A stretch of DNA of 64,000 nt. Origin: a bacterium EF100-94H03 bin56. GTDB lineage: Bacteria > Pseudomonadota > Alphaproteobacteria > SP197. The position numbers and the translations under genes are program-made. The stretch covers positions 1 to 64,000 of the forward strand of contig MPMV01000005.1 in assembly GCA_002238685.1 (NCBI GenBank), read 5' to 3'. Position 1 is the first letter of the stretch, and each line of letters starts with the position of its first letter. Positions 15,897 to 25,509 of the stretch are shown piece after piece. The notes beneath the pieces are model-generated. The model made no database searches, was not told the origin of the DNA, and was given only the letters and a program-made list of their open reading frames with translations.

Positions 15897-17365
15897 CCGC
15901 CCTGACAGACCTGACGATAGCCGGTGCGCGCGATCTCCTTGCCGCCGGCCATGTCTCGGCGGCGGACCTTGCCCGCGCCCACCTTGCGGCGATGGAGCGC
16001 CACCGCGATCTCAATGCCTTCATCACGGAAACCCCCGAAAGGGCCCTGCAGTTGGCCGATGCCTCGGATCGGCGCCGCCGGGCCGGTGATGCCGGACGCC
16101 TCGAGGGCATACCGGTCGCGATCAAGGATCTGTTCTGCACGAAGGATGTCCCGACAACGGCCGCCTCGCGCATTCTCGACGGCTTCACGCCCTTCTACGA
16201 ATCGACGGTGACCGCAGCCATGCTGCGCCAGGGCGCGGTCATGCTGGGCAAGACGAATCTGGACGAATTCGCGATGGGTTCATCGAACCTCACGAGCTGG
16301 TACGGGCCGGCGATCAATCCCTGGCGGGCGCCAGGGGATGGCAAGACGCGGGTTCCCGGCGGCTCGTCGGGTGGGTCAGCATCAGCGGTCGCGGCGCGCA
16401 TGGCGATGGCGGCGACGGGCACGGATACCGGCGGTTCCATCCGACAGCCGGCCGCCTTCACGGGCACCGTTGGCCTCAAGCCGACCTACGGGCGGTGTTC
16501 GCGACTCGGTATCGTCGCCTTCGCTTCCTCCCTCGATCAGGCGGGTCCGCTGACGCGTACCGTACGCGACGCCGCGATCATGCTCGGCGCCATGGCGGGC
16601 CACGATCCTCTGGATTCGACCTCCGCGGACGTGCCTCTCGACGATCTCGAGGACGCCCTTGAAGCCGGCGTTGAAGGCATGACGATCGGTGTTCCCGAGG
16701 AATACCGGGTCGAGGGAATGCCGGCAGTGATCGATGACCTGTGGCAGCGGGGAATTGCCTGGCTCGAGGATGCAGGTGCCACCGTACGGGAAGTCTCGCT
16801 TCCGCACACGCGCTTTGCCCTGCCGGCCTACTACATCATTGCGCCGGCCGAAGCCTCATCGAACCTCGCCCGCTACGATGGCGTCAGGTTCGGTCTGCGA
16901 TGCGAGGGCGATGACCTTGTCTCGATGTACGAGAGAACGCGGGCCGAGGGATTCGGGGCCGAGGTGAAGAGGCGTATTCTCATTGGCACCTATGTCCTCT
17001 CCGAAGGCTATTTCGATGCCTATTATCTCAAGGCGCAGAAGGTGCGCACGCGTATCGCCGATGATTTTCGCGAGGCCTGGACATCCGTTGACGCCTTGTT
17101 GACACCGACCACGCCGTCCGCCGCCTTTGCCGCCGACAGCCCGCCTGACGATCCCGTTTCCATGTATCTCAACGATGTCTTCACCGTTCCGGCGAGCCTT
17201 GCCGGCCTCCCCGGCATTTCGGTGCCGGCGGGTCTTGACGGCGACGGACTGCCGCTCGGGCTGCAGGTCATCGCCCGACCGTTCGACGAGGCGCGACTCT
17301 TGAGGGTGGCAAGGACGATCGAAGAGGCCGCAGGGTTCGACACGGCTCCCCGGGGTCTGACGTGA
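15893..17365 (+). CDS. gatA: Glu-tRNA(Gln)/Asp-tRNA(Asn) amidotransferase subunit A
   Basis: 490 residues. GatA is the glutaminase subunit: it releases ammonia from glutamine and channels it to GatB. It belongs to the amidase signature family. The catalytic Lys is Lys78 (VAIKDLF), and the Ser-cisSer-Lys triad is completed by the GGSSGGSAS loop and [17 protein letters not shown]-like ([20 protein letters not shown]) marks GatA rather than a generic amidase. The ATG at 15893 overlaps the gatC stop, which decides the start. The stop abuts the gatB start. Confidence 0.97.
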   Translation: MTALTDLTIAGARDLLAAGHVSAADLARAHLAAMERHRDLNAFITETPERALQLADASDRRRRAGDAGRLEGIPVAIKDLFCTKDVPTTAASRILDGFTPFYESTVTAAMLRQGAVMLGKTNLDEFAMGSSNLTSWYGPAINPWRAPGDGKTRVPGGSSGGSASAVAARMAMAATGTDTGGSIRQPAAFTGTVGLKPTYGRCSRLGIVAFASSLDQAGPLTRTVRDAAIMLGAMAGHDPLDSTSADVPLDDLEDALEAGVEGMTIGVPEEYRVEGMPAVIDDLWQRGIAWLEDAGATVREVSLPHTRFALPAYYIIAPAEASSNLARYDGVRFGLRCEGDDLVSMYERTRAEGFGAEVKRRILIGTYVLSEGYFDAYYLKAQKVRTRIADDFREAWTSVDALLTPTTPSAAFAADSPPDDPVSMYLNDVFTVPASLAGLPGISVPAGLDGDGLPLGLQVIARPFDEARLLRVARTIEEAAGFDTAPRGLT

Positions 17366-18834
17366 TGGCGGAACTGATCGAAAGGGAGAGCGGACCGTTT
17401 GCCTACGTCATCGGACTCGAGGTCCACGCGCAGATCGTGTCCTCATCGAAGCTCTTCTCCGGGGCCTCCGCCGCATTTGGCGCCGCCGCGAACACCCAGG
17501 TCTCCGCCGTTGATGCCGGCATGCCAGGCATGCTTCCCGTCATCAACATGGCCTGCATCGAGCAGGCGGTGCGCACCGGACTGGCCCTGGGTGGCACGAT
17601 CAACCGGCGCTCCGTTTTCGAACGCAAGAACTACTTCTATCCGGATCTCCCGCAAGGCTACCAGATCTCGCAGTACCAGCAGCCGATCGTCACGGGCGGA
17701 CATCTCGTGATTGAACTCGAGGACGGCGCTTCGCGGCCCATCGGCATCGAACGCCTGCATGTGGAACAGGATGCCGGCAAGAGTCTGCACGACAGGGATC
17801 CCGTCCACTCGCTGGTCGATCTCAATCGTTCGGGCATCGGACTGATGGAGATCGTCTCCCTTCCGGAACTGGCATCGCCCGATGAGGCCGTGCGCTATGT
17901 CAGGACGCTGAGAAGCATCCTGCGCTATGCCGGAACGTGTGACGGCAACATGCAGGAAGGGTCACTGCGCGTGGATGCCAACGTGTCGATGAGACGACCG
18001 GGCGACAAACTCGGTACGCGGTGCGAGATCAAGAACCTCAATTCCATGAAGTTCCTGCAGCGGGCCATCGAGTTCGAGGGCCATCGTCAGGCGACAATCC
18101 TGGATGAGGGCGGAACGGTCCGTCAGGAAACCAGGCTCTTTGACGTGAATGCCAACGAGACCCGCAGCATGCGCAGCAAGGAGGACGCCGAGGATTATCG
18201 GTACTTTCCCGACCCTGACCTGCTGCCGCTCGACCTGGACGAGGCATGGATAGCCGGGATCGCAGCCTCGATGCCGGAACTGCCCGATTCCCGCAAGCAG
18301 CGGTTCATGAGCGATCACGGCCTTTCTTCCTATGATGCCGGTGTTCTCGTGGCGGAACGCGACAACGCGGACTTCTTCGAAGAGGTCGCCCGGGGGCGTG
18401 ACAGCAAGGTGGCAGCGAACTGGGTCATGACCGAGTTCTTTGGTCGCCTCAACAAGGACGGCATCGGTGTCGCAGACAGTCCGGTCAGCGCCGACGCTCT
18501 TGGCGGCCTCATCGATCTCGTTGTTGATGACACCATCTCCGGGCGCATCGCCAAGGATGTCTTCGCGGAGATGTTCGTCACTGGCAGGGATGCCGCCGCC
18601 ATCGTCGAGGAACGGGGCCTCCGGCAGGTGACGGATACGACCCGGATCGAGGCTCTTGTCGACGGCGTGCTGGCGGCTCATCCTGAGCGCGTGGATGAAT
18701 ACCGCGCCGGAAAGACGAAACTCCTTGGATTTTTCATGGGCGAGGTCATGAAGGCGTCGCGTGGCCGTGCCAATCCACAGGCCGTCAACCGGACGCTGCG
18801 CCTCAGGCTGGGCCAGGAGGGAGGAACCCGATGA
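17365..18834 (+). CDS. gatB: Glu-tRNA(Gln)/Asp-tRNA(Asn) amidotransferase subunit B
   Basis: 489 residues. GatB binds the mischarged tRNA, activates its carboxylate with ATP and adds ammonia. Family markers are [11 protein letters not shown] at the N-terminus, [20 protein letters not shown], the metal region with [18 protein letters not shown], and [20 protein letters not shown]. The C-terminal YqeY-like helical domain ([13 protein letters not shown] to the end) recognises tRNA. The start ATG (17365) overlaps the gatA stop by one base. The stop overlaps the next gene by four bases. Confidence 0.97.
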   Translation: MAELIERESGPFAYVIGLEVHAQIVSSSKLFSGASAAFGAAANTQVSAVDAGMPGMLPVINMACIEQAVRTGLALGGTINRRSVFERKNYFYPDLPQGYQISQYQQPIVTGGHLVIELEDGASRPIGIERLHVEQDAGKSLHDRDPVHSLVDLNRSGIGLMEIVSLPELASPDEAVRYVRTLRSILRYAGTCDGNMQEGSLRVDANVSMRRPGDKLGTRCEIKNLNSMKFLQRAIEFEGHRQATILDEGGTVRQETRLFDVNANETRSMRSKEDAEDYRYFPDPDLLPLDLDEAWIAGIAASMPELPDSRKQRFMSDHGLSSYDAGVLVAERDNADFFEEVARGRDSKVAANWVMTEFFGRLNKDGIGVADSPVSADALGGLIDLVVDDTISGRIAKDVFAEMFVTGRDAAAIVEERGLRQVTDTTRIEALVDGVLAAHPERVDEYRAGKTKLLGFFMGEVMKASRGRANPQAVNRTLRLRLGQEGGTR

Positions 18835-19448
18835 TCGATCTCTACACGGCGCCGACACCCAACGGCCGCAAGGCCTCCATCATGCTGGAGGAGGTGGGTC
18901 TCGCCTACACAGTCCACCGCATCGATATCGGTGCCGACGAACAGTTCGAGCCGGCCTTCCTCGAGATCAGCCCCAACAACAAGATCCCGGCGATCGTCGA
19001 CAGCGAGGGCCCGGGGGGCGAACCGGTCAGTGTTTTCGAATCGGGAGCGATCCTCATCTATCTTGCCGAAAAGACGGGCCGTCTGATGCCTTCTGACGCA
19101 CGGCAACGACTCAGTGTGCTGCAGTGGCTGATGTTCCAGATGGGCGGCGTAGGACCGATGTTCGGCCAGGCGAACCATTTCATCAAGTTCGCCAGCGAGG
19201 ACGTGCCCTACGGCAAGACCCGCTACCGCAACGAGGTGATGCGTCTCCTTGGAGTCATGGAGCGGCGCCTGTCAACGGTTCCCTGTCTTGCCGGCGACTA
19301 TTCCATTGCCGACGTGGCGACCTGGCCCTGGGTCATGCGCACGGAGTGGTATGACACCGACTGGAGCAGGTTTCCGCATGTACGCCGCTGGTACGATACC
19401 ATTGGCGAGCGAGACGCCGTCAGGCGAGGTGCAGCGATTCCCTCATGA
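18831..19448 (+). CDS. Glutathione S-transferase family protein (Nu-class, YfcG/YghU-like)
   Basis: 205 residues. The N-terminal thioredoxin-like domain reads [18 protein letters not shown], followed by NNKIPAIVD and the ES of [16 protein letters not shown] that binds the gamma-glutamyl group. The C-terminal helical domain has [13 protein letters not shown], a GST signature. T-P-N-G near the N-terminus resembles the Nu-class enzymes with disulfide reductase activity (YfcG, YghU). The start overlaps gatB by four bases (ATGA), so it is coexpressed with gatCAB, although no functional link is known. Confidence 0.88.
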   Translation: MIDLYTAPTPNGRKASIMLEEVGLAYTVHRIDIGADEQFEPAFLEISPNNKIPAIVDSEGPGGEPVSVFESGAILIYLAEKTGRLMPSDARQRLSVLQWLMFQMGGVGPMFGQANHFIKFASEDVPYGKTRYRNEVMRLLGVMERRLSTVPCLAGDYSIADVATWPWVMRTEWYDTDWSRFPHVRRWYDTIGERDAVRRGAAIPS

Positions 19449-19539
19449 GACCGGTTTCCTCAGTCAGGAAGACGAACGGCTGTGCCCTGTTGGGGAGACC
19501 GTCCTGCCTCACGTGCCATCATGACAGGTCACTCGCTGC

Positions 19540-20223
19540 ATGAGCGACACCGCCACCGAGGTTCCCTGGGGATACTCCGCCAACGATGGTCCGGCGTGCT
19601 GGGCCTCCCTTGACCCCGCCTTCCGGCTCTGTGGTTGTGGCCGGGAGCAGTCGCCGATCAATCTGGTGAATGCCCGCACGCAGCAATTGCCGTCCCTTCA
19701 CTTTGACTACCACCCGACGACCGCCGGCATCGTCGATACCGGGCGGACCATCGAGTTTCATCCACCGTCTGGCCACACTCTGATGGTTGGAAGCCGTCGC
19801 CATGAACTGCGGCAGTTTCACTTCCACCATGCCAGCGAGCACCGCATCGACGGCAGACGCCTGCCGATGGAGCTGCATCTCGTGCACACCGATGGCGACG
19901 GCGCCCTCACCGTCGTCGGTGTGCTCATCGCAAGAGGCGACGAAAATGCTGCGGTGGCCTCACTGTGGCAGGCGCTGGTGGAAGATCCGGACTCCCTCGG
20001 CAGCGTCAATGTCGATCTTGCCGCCCTGCTTCCGGCCTCGACGAAGGCATGGCGCTACCAGGGATCTCTCACCACCCCGCCCTGCAGCGAGGGTGTCAGC
20101 TGGATCGTCCTGGCCGGGATGCTCACCCTTTCGGCCCGTCAGATCGCCGCCTTTGCGAACTACCATCCGGCGAACTGTCGACCGGTCCAGCCATTGGGCG
20201 GACGCGTTCTCGTCATTGGCTGA
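19540..20223 (+). CDS. Alpha-class carbonic anhydrase without a signal peptide
   Basis: 227 residues that interconvert CO2 and bicarbonate. The zinc ligands are visible as His94 and His96 (QFHFHHASEH) and His113 (MELHLVH). Supporting motifs are WGYSANDGPACW, REQSPINL and YQGSLTTPPCSEGVSWIVL, and the C-terminal NCRPVQPLGGR supplies a cysteine that in family members can pair with an N-terminal one. Bacterial alpha enzymes are normally exported, but this frame starts MSDTATEVPWG with no hydrophobic leader and no upstream start. The true start or location is therefore uncertain. The ribosome site is weak. Confidence 0.93.
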   Translation: MSDTATEVPWGYSANDGPACWASLDPAFRLCGCGREQSPINLVNARTQQLPSLHFDYHPTTAGIVDTGRTIEFHPPSGHTLMVGSRRHELRQFHFHHASEHRIDGRRLPMELHLVHTDGDGALTVVGVLIARGDENAAVASLWQALVEDPDSLGSVNVDLAALLPASTKAWRYQGSLTTPPCSEGVSWIVLAGMLTLSARQIAAFANYHPANCRPVQPLGGRVLVIG

Positions 20224-20240
20224 ACGCCGTCGGCGAACTC

Positions 20241-21215
20241 TCAGCGGTAGCCGTGGTAGTCCTGGAACCAGTCGACGAACCGCGGCATCCCTTCGTCGAT
20301 GGATGTCGACGGCTCGTACCCGAGGTCGCGGCGCGAGTCCCGGATATCGGCGCAGGTCTCCCTGACGTCTCCCGGCTGCAGCGGGGCAAGCCTGATGTCC
20401 GCACTGATTCCCGTTGCCTCTTCAAGCACATGGATCAGATGCATGATCGATTCACTGCGGTGATTGCCGAGATTGTAGATGGTGTGGGGAGGGGAGGTCG
20501 CCGGAGGCTTGCCCAGTGCCGCCAGTATGCCGGCGATGATGTCGTCGATCCAGGTGAAGTCCCGGCGGAGATCTCCATGGTTGTAAACTGTCAGGGGCTG
20601 TCTGTCGAAGAGAGCTTGCGTGAAGATCCAGGGGGACATGTCCGGGCGTCCCCAGGGGCCGTAGACCGTGAAGAAGCGCAGACCGGTGGCGGGGATGCCG
20701 TAGAGATGGCTGTAACAGGATGCCATCAGTTCTCCGGCACGCTTGGTGGCGGCATAGAGCGACGCTGGCTGGTCGACGCGGTGATCGACCGAGAAGGGAA
20801 TGGTGTCGTTGGTTCCATAGACCGAAGAGGAACTCGCATAGACGAGGTGCTTTAGTCCCTTGCAGGAACGGGCCAGTTCAAGGACGGCGAGTTGGCCATC
20901 CACATTCGCCGCAGTGTAGTCGTGCGGAGCAACCAGGGAGTGCTGGACACCGGGCTGCGCCGCCAGGTGGACGATGCGGTCAATGTTCCGGCCGCTGCTA
21001 CCCATTCCGGACAGCGCCTTGCGGTCGGCAACATCCATGTGATGGAACGAGAATGCGGGCTTCTGGCTCAGTCGGGCCAGGCGCTCGTGCTTGAGAGCGA
21101 CATCATAGTACGGGGAGAGGCTGTCTATCCCGATCACCTCTTCGCCACGCTCCAGAAGGACCCGGGTCAGGTGATAACCGATGAATCCGGCGGCGCCGGT
21201 CACGAGCACCGTCAT
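20241..21215 (-). CDS. NAD-dependent sugar epimerase, UDP-glucuronate 4-epimerase type
   Basis: 324 residues of the extended short-chain dehydrogenase family. The Rossmann motif is VTGAAGFIGYHL. GIDSLSPYYDVALKHERL and HLAAQPGVQHSL are typical of UDP-glucuronate epimerases (LpsL/CapI). The catalytic set is the Ser/Thr run SSSSVYG and Tyr-x-x-x-Lys (YAATKRAGE). RFFTVYGPWGRPDM supports a nucleotide-sugar substrate. It would make UDP-galacturonate for polysaccharide. Its substrate could be supplied by the UDP-glucose dehydrogenase at 25510. The start overlaps the threonine dehydratase stop by four bases, so the two are coupled. Confidence 0.88.
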   Translation of the reverse strand: MTVLVTGAAGFIGYHLTRVLLERGEEVIGIDSLSPYYDVALKHERLARLSQKPAFSFHHMDVADRKALSGMGSSGRNIDRIVHLAAQPGVQHSLVAPHDYTAANVDGQLAVLELARSCKGLKHLVYASSSSVYGTNDTIPFSVDHRVDQPASLYAATKRAGELMASCYSHLYGIPATGLRFFTVYGPWGRPDMSPWIFTQALFDRQPLTVYNHGDLRRDFTWIDDIIAGILAALGKPPATSPPHTIYNLGNHRSESIMHLIHVLEEATGISADIRLAPLQPGDVRETCADIRDSRRDLGYEPSTSIDEGMPRFVDWFQDYHGYR

Positions 21216-22189
21216 GACTGGCCACGCGCCACGAGGTCCGCGTAGACGTCCGCGTCGACATTCCCGCCGGAGATGATGGCAACAATGGTCCGCCCCTTCA
21301 CCGGGACCATGCCGCTGATGGCCGATGCAAGAGCCGCGGCGCCGCCGGGTTCAGCAACGAGCTTGAAGAATGTCAGGGCTGTCACCATGGCCCTGATGAC
21401 GGCCGATTCCGTGACCACGGTGCCCGAGTGGACAAGGTTCCGGTTGACTTCGAAGGTCAGCTTTCCGGGTCTGCGGGCAAGCAGCGCGTCACAGATCGAG
21501 GCGGATGTCTCCGTGACGGACTGGCGCTCACCGCTGAGAAGGGAACGGGCTGTGTCATCCCACCCCTCGGGTTCGGCGGTGTGGATGGCGCAGCCTGGGA
21601 ACCGGTGGCTGATGGCAAGGGCCACACCTGCGGTGAGACCGCCACCGCCGCAGCAGGTGATGACGGCGTCCGGGGCGATGTCCCGACCGGCGCAGGCATC
21701 GGCGATCTCCAGTCCGACCGTGCCCTGCCCGGCAATGATCATGGGATCGTCATAGGGAGGCACAAGTGTCATGCCGCTCTTGCGGGCCACGGACCCGGCG
21801 ATTTCTTCGCGCGCCTCGTCATGCCTGGAATAGGTGACGATGTCCGCACCCCAGGCGCGGGTGCCGGCTATCTTGATCGCAGGCGCATCCTCGGGCATCA
21901 CGATCACCGCCGGATATCCGAGCATGGATGCTGCGGCGGCCACTCCCTGGGCGTGGTTGCCGGACGAGTAGGCAACAACGCCGTTTTCCGTCGTGCCGCC
22001 GGCAATCCTGTTGAAGGCGCCCCTGAACTTGAAGGAACCGGTGAGCTGTAGGCATTCCGGCTTGACCAGAAGGCGGCCACCAAGGGTGTCGTTGAGCCTG
22101 GGCGATTCGAGAAGCGGCGTGATGACAGCCTTTCCGGCAAGCCGCCGGGCGGCAGACTCGATGTCCGCATATGAAGGCATGTCTGGCAT
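21212..22189 (-). CDS. Threonine/serine dehydratase-family PLP enzyme
   Basis: About 325 residues of fold-type II PLP enzymes. The PLP lysine lies in LTGSFKFRGAFN, and CCGGGGLTAG binds the cofactor phosphate. YSSGNHAQGVA and the late IISGGNVD segment are typical of catabolic threonine dehydratases, threo-3-hydroxyaspartate ammonia-lyases and serine racemases, which cannot be told apart here. There is no ACT domain, so it is not the allosteric biosynthetic IlvA. ATG 22189 (MPDMPSY) is chosen; 22180 is an alternative. It is divergent from the RidA-like gene at 22340, which is notable because RidA clears the reactive enamines these enzymes release. Confidence 0.88.
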   Translation of the reverse strand: MPDMPSYADIESAARRLAGKAVITPLLESPRLNDTLGGRLLVKPECLQLTGSFKFRGAFNRIAGGTTENGVVAYSSGNHAQGVAAAASMLGYPAVIVMPEDAPAIKIAGTRAWGADIVTYSRHDEAREEIAGSVARKSGMTLVPPYDDPMIIAGQGTVGLEIADACAGRDIAPDAVITCCGGGGLTAGVALAISHRFPGCAIHTAEPEGWDDTARSLLSGERQSVTETSASICDALLARRPGKLTFEVNRNLVHSGTVVTESAVIRAMVTALTFFKLVAEPGGAAALASAISGMVPVKGRTIVAIISGGNVDADVYADLVARGQS

Positions 22190-22339
22190 CAACGCCTGCC
22201 CCGATCCATCCACGTCCTCTCTTACTCCATTCACCGCAGAGGTGCGATGCCAAAGAGATTAGGGGCGCCCGGTATTGCCCTTCCGGGAGAGCTTCTGAGA
22301 TGATGGGACAGGGGAACCAATCGGTGAGGGGAACGAGGC

Positions 22340-23557
22340 GTGTCTGACAGAATCTGGACCCTGCCTGGCGTGGCAACGCACCACCAGTCGGCCAGTGCCG
22401 GGCCTTTGACATTTGTTGGTGGCGCGGGCGACCTCGATGCGACGGGGAGGATTCGGAACCCGCGGGACCTTGATGCCCAGGCAGGTGGTGCCGTACGCGC
22501 CATCGAGGATGCCCTGGCCACGGAATTGTGCACACTGGAGGATGTGGTGCGCATCAAGGCCTACTACACGGCCGATGTCGGTGACTGGAATGTCATCGCT
22601 GCCCTGGCGCGGCACCTGCCGGGAGATCCGCTGCCGGCAATCAGCACCGTGCCCGAACCGCTGCAGCCCTTCGAAGGCCAGGTCATACAGGTGCAGGCGA
22701 TCGCCTGCCGTGGCTGGCGCGGGAGTTCCGATGTCCGTTTTTCTCACCAGCCGGTTCCGGCGCCGGCGAGGGAGAGTCTTGGCCTCGAGAAGGTTACGGC
22801 CGGTTTGAGGGCAGGGGAGTTCATCGCCGTGGCCAACCGTACGGCAGTCGATGACGATGGCCGGATCCTGTCGGCGGACCCCGTTGAACAGAGCCACGCC
22901 GTCATGGCCATGCACGAGCGGACTCTGGATGAGCTGGGGGCATCGCTGCAGGACTGCGTCAAGATGGAGGGGTACTACTTCGGCACCAGCCTCGAGGACT
23001 GGGCGCCTCTGGCGAGAGCACGCGCCAGCCACTTCCGGGAACCGGGCCCGCCGGCAACCGTGGTGCCGTGCCACCGGCTTCACCCGGAAGGGGCACGCAC
23101 CAAGATCGGCGTCCTGGCGATGCGTGGCCGCCGCGGAAGCTTCGACAAGTACATCCCGCGCCTGGATGTCTGGCCCGACCGTGTCTGGGACTGGCCCATA
23201 CCCTTGCCCTACAGGCAGGCCATCTGCCTGCGCGACATGATCTGGCTGGGCGGGCAGGTGCCTCATACGCCCTTCACCAACGACGGTGGACGCGTGATGC
23301 CCGGCGATCTCGTGGCGCAGACACGATTCACCATGTCGTTCATCGAGGATCTGCTGAGGGGCTTCGGCCGGGGACCGTCGGATCTCAAGCTGATGGTCTG
23401 CTATTACACGTCAACCGGCGCCGACGATACGAAGGTCTTTCTCGACACCCTTCTCGCCACCGTCGGCGGCACCTTGCCGCCTGTCACTCTGGTGCCCAAA
23501 CCGATGATGCATTCTCCGGAAAACACTGTCGAAATCTGGGGTGTCGCTCAGGCCTGA
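22340..23557 (+). CDS. Three-domain RidA/YjgF-like protein
   Basis: 405 residues made of three RidA-like domains, at about 1-125, 140-265 and 285-405. Each ends with the expected motif position: PAISTVPEPLQPFEGQVIQV, PATVVPCHRL and PPVTLVPKPMMHS. RidA enzymes need an Arg here (PARS in E. coli, Arg105), but all three domains have Ile, Thr/Val or Val instead. The glutamate that follows (IEIEAIA in RidA) survives only in the third domain (VEIWGVA). The protein is thus probably not a classic enamine deaminase. The start is GTG at 22340 with GAGGGGAACGAG upstream. It is divergent from a threonine dehydratase. Function unknown. Confidence 0.82.
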   Translation: MSDRIWTLPGVATHHQSASAGPLTFVGGAGDLDATGRIRNPRDLDAQAGGAVRAIEDALATELCTLEDVVRIKAYYTADVGDWNVIAALARHLPGDPLPAISTVPEPLQPFEGQVIQVQAIACRGWRGSSDVRFSHQPVPAPARESLGLEKVTAGLRAGEFIAVANRTAVDDDGRILSADPVEQSHAVMAMHERTLDELGASLQDCVKMEGYYFGTSLEDWAPLARARASHFREPGPPATVVPCHRLHPEGARTKIGVLAMRGRRGSFDKYIPRLDVWPDRVWDWPIPLPYRQAICLRDMIWLGGQVPHTPFTNDGGRVMPGDLVAQTRFTMSFIEDLLRGFGRGPSDLKLMVCYYTSTGADDTKVFLDTLLATVGGTLPPVTLVPKPMMHSPENTVEIWGVAQA

Positions 23558-23629
23558 ACGGGCGGACGCCTCTTGTCCCGGCTCCGCGTGGCGACTAGTC
23601 TCCAGGGGAGAGCCGATCTGGAAACTGTC

Positions 23630-24517
23630 ATGATCACCGCGAAGCTGAAGGGTTCCTTTGTCGCACTCGTCACGCTGTTCCGCGATGGCAAGGTCGACGA
23701 CAAGGGATATCAGGACTTCATCGACTGGCAGATTGACCAGGGAACCCACGGCGTGCTGGCCATGGGCACGACAGGAGAATCGCCGACGTTGTCCCACGAG
23801 GAGGACATGCATGTGGTGCGCCTCGCCGTCGAGGCTGCGGCAGGACGCGTTCCGGTGCTGGCCGGAACCGGTTCGAACTCCACCGACGAGTGCATCATGC
23901 TGACACGCCATGCGCGTGAGGCGGGGGCGGATGCCGCGCTGATCGTCACCGGTTACTACAACAAGCCGACCCAGGAAGGCCTCTTCCGCCATTTCGAGGC
24001 GGTCAACAATGCCGTCGACATACCCGTCGTGGTCTACAACATTCCCGGACGGACAGGCGTCGACATCGAGCCGCTGACGATGCAGCGCATTGCCGGACTG
24101 TCCCATGTTGTCGGTTGCAAGGAATCGACGGCAGCTGCCGACAGGGCCTCCAAGCAGCGTTGGCTCTGCGGCAGGGAGTTCATCCAGATGTCGGGTGAGG
24201 ACGCCGCGGTCCTCGGACTTCTCGGCATGGGCGGACACGGGTGCATTTCCGTGACCGCCAACGTGGCGCCGGCGCTCTGCGCCAGGATGCACGAGGCATG
24301 GCAGGGCGGCGACTGCGAGCAGGCCCGAGAGATCCAGAATCAGCTCATGCCTCTTCACGAGGCGCTGTTCAGCGAAACCAGTCCCGGACCCGTCAAGTAC
24401 GCGGCCAGCCTGCTCGGCTGGGGTGACGGCTCCGTGCGTTTGCCCCTGACGTCGCCGGCAGAGGTCACCAGGGTCAGGGTCAGGGATGCCATGAGGCAGG
24501 CCGGGATTCTCGCCTGA
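23630..24517 (+). CDS. dapA: 4-Hydroxy-tetrahydrodipicolinate synthase
   Basis: About 295 residues, normal for DapA, which condenses pyruvate with aspartate semialdehyde in lysine and diaminopimelate synthesis. Motifs are [14 protein letters not shown] (the Thr pair at the active site), [12 protein letters not shown] (Tyr), [12 protein letters not shown] (Arg) and VVGCKEST, where the Lys forms the Schiff base. SVTANVAP and [12 protein letters not shown] also fit. The ATG at 23630 gives MITAKLKGS; the frame extends upstream without conserved sequence. SmpB follows after eight bases. Confidence 0.95.
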   Translation: MITAKLKGSFVALVTLFRDGKVDDKGYQDFIDWQIDQGTHGVLAMGTTGESPTLSHEEDMHVVRLAVEAAAGRVPVLAGTGSNSTDECIMLTRHAREAGADAALIVTGYYNKPTQEGLFRHFEAVNNAVDIPVVVYNIPGRTGVDIEPLTMQRIAGLSHVVGCKESTAAADRASKQRWLCGREFIQMSGEDAAVLGLLGMGGHGCISVTANVAPALCARMHEAWQGGDCEQAREIQNQLMPLHEALFSETSPGPVKYAASLLGWGDGSVRLPLTSPAEVTRVRVRDAMRQAGILA

Positions 24518-24525
24518 CGCGGGCG

Positions 24526-24999
24526 ATGGCGGGCAAGAACATCCCGGCGGGGACCACAGTTGCCCGCAACCGCAAGGCATTCCGCGACTATGCCATCGAG
24601 GACCGGATCGAGGCGGGCATCGTTCTGACCGGCAGCGAGACACAGTCGCTGCGCGCCGGACGCGCCAATATCAACGGGGCCTTCGCCAGGGAACGGGACC
24701 GGGAAATCTGGCTCGAAGACTGTCATATCTCGCCCTGGCAACAGGCGGGCCGCGACAACCATGAGCCTGAACGGCCGCGCAAGCTGCTTCTCCACCGCCG
24801 CGAGATCGAGAGGCTCGCCGGCGCTGTCAGTCGCCGCGGTTACACACTCGTGCCGCTCAGTATCTACTTCAACCCCAGAGGCGTGGCCAAGGTCGAGCTT
24901 GGGCTCGGGAAGGGCAAGCATGCCCATGACAAGCGGGCTGCAATCCGGGAACGGGAATGGAAGCGCCAGAAGGAACGCCTGATGCGCGATCGCGGATAG
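24526..24999 (+). CDS. smpB: SsrA-binding protein
   Basis: 157 residues. SmpB binds tmRNA and brings it to stalled ribosomes for trans-translation. The beta-barrel shows [39 protein letters not shown] and [12 protein letters not shown]. The conserved [18 protein letters not shown] is followed by the basic C-terminal tail ([19 protein letters not shown]) that folds on the ribosome. Start ATG at 24526. The tmRNA gene itself was not found in the window. Confidence 0.97.
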   Translation: MAGKNIPAGTTVARNRKAFRDYAIEDRIEAGIVLTGSETQSLRAGRANINGAFARERDREIWLEDCHISPWQQAGRDNHEPERPRKLLLHRREIERLAGAVSRRGYTLVPLSIYFNPRGVAKVELGLGKGKHAHDKRAAIREREWKRQKERLMRDRG

Positions 25000-25006
25000 T
25001 GGCGCC

Positions 25007-25447
25007 GTGAACTGGCTGCTTGCGGCAATTGGCGGGATTCTCCTGATCTGGGCATTGGCCTGGATCGGCGTCAACGCGCGTGCATCAACCGTGCTGCGCT
25101 GGATCAAGTGGATCCTCACGACTGCGATTGTTGCCGGTATTGCGGCGCTGGCGGCCTCCGGGCAGTTCCGCGCCGCGCTGATGACCGGACTCATGCTGTT
25201 TCCGCTGCTCTTTCCCTGGAAGAGACCGCGCGGATTCCATGCCGGGCCGCGTCCTTCCGCGTCCACCATGAGTGTTGCCGAAGCAGCCGAGATCCTCGGT
25301 GTTGCAGCGGATGCCGACGAGAAGACGATCACCGAAGCCTACCGCCGGATGATGGCCGAGCATCATCCCGACAAGGGCGGCTCCGCCTGGTTCGCCCGGC
25401 GGATCAACGAGGCAAGAGACGTGCTGATGGCGGGGCGCCGACGATGA
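25007..25447 (+). CDS. Membrane-anchored J-domain protein
   Basis: 146 residues. Two hydrophobic segments (MNWLLAAIGGILLIWALAWI and the region around 35-70) anchor it to the inner membrane. The C-terminus is a J-domain: AAEILGVAADADEKTITEAY, then the diagnostic HPD in EHHPDKGGS, then INEARDVLM. It would stimulate a DnaK-type chaperone at the membrane, as do TIM14-like proteins. The start codon is GTG at 25007, seven bases after smpB. Similar small J-proteins occur in alphaproteobacteria. The client is unknown. Confidence 0.88.
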   Translation: MNWLLAAIGGILLIWALAWIGVNARASTVLRWIKWILTTAIVAGIAALAASGQFRAALMTGLMLFPLLFPWKRPRGFHAGPRPSASTMSVAEAAEILGVAADADEKTITEAYRRMMAEHHPDKGGSAWFARRINEARDVLMAGRRR

Positions 25448-25509
25448 CGCGGGTCCACGGTTTGCAGTATGTGCACTTCCCTTTAACAGCCTGACGGGAC
25501 TATTGAGCG

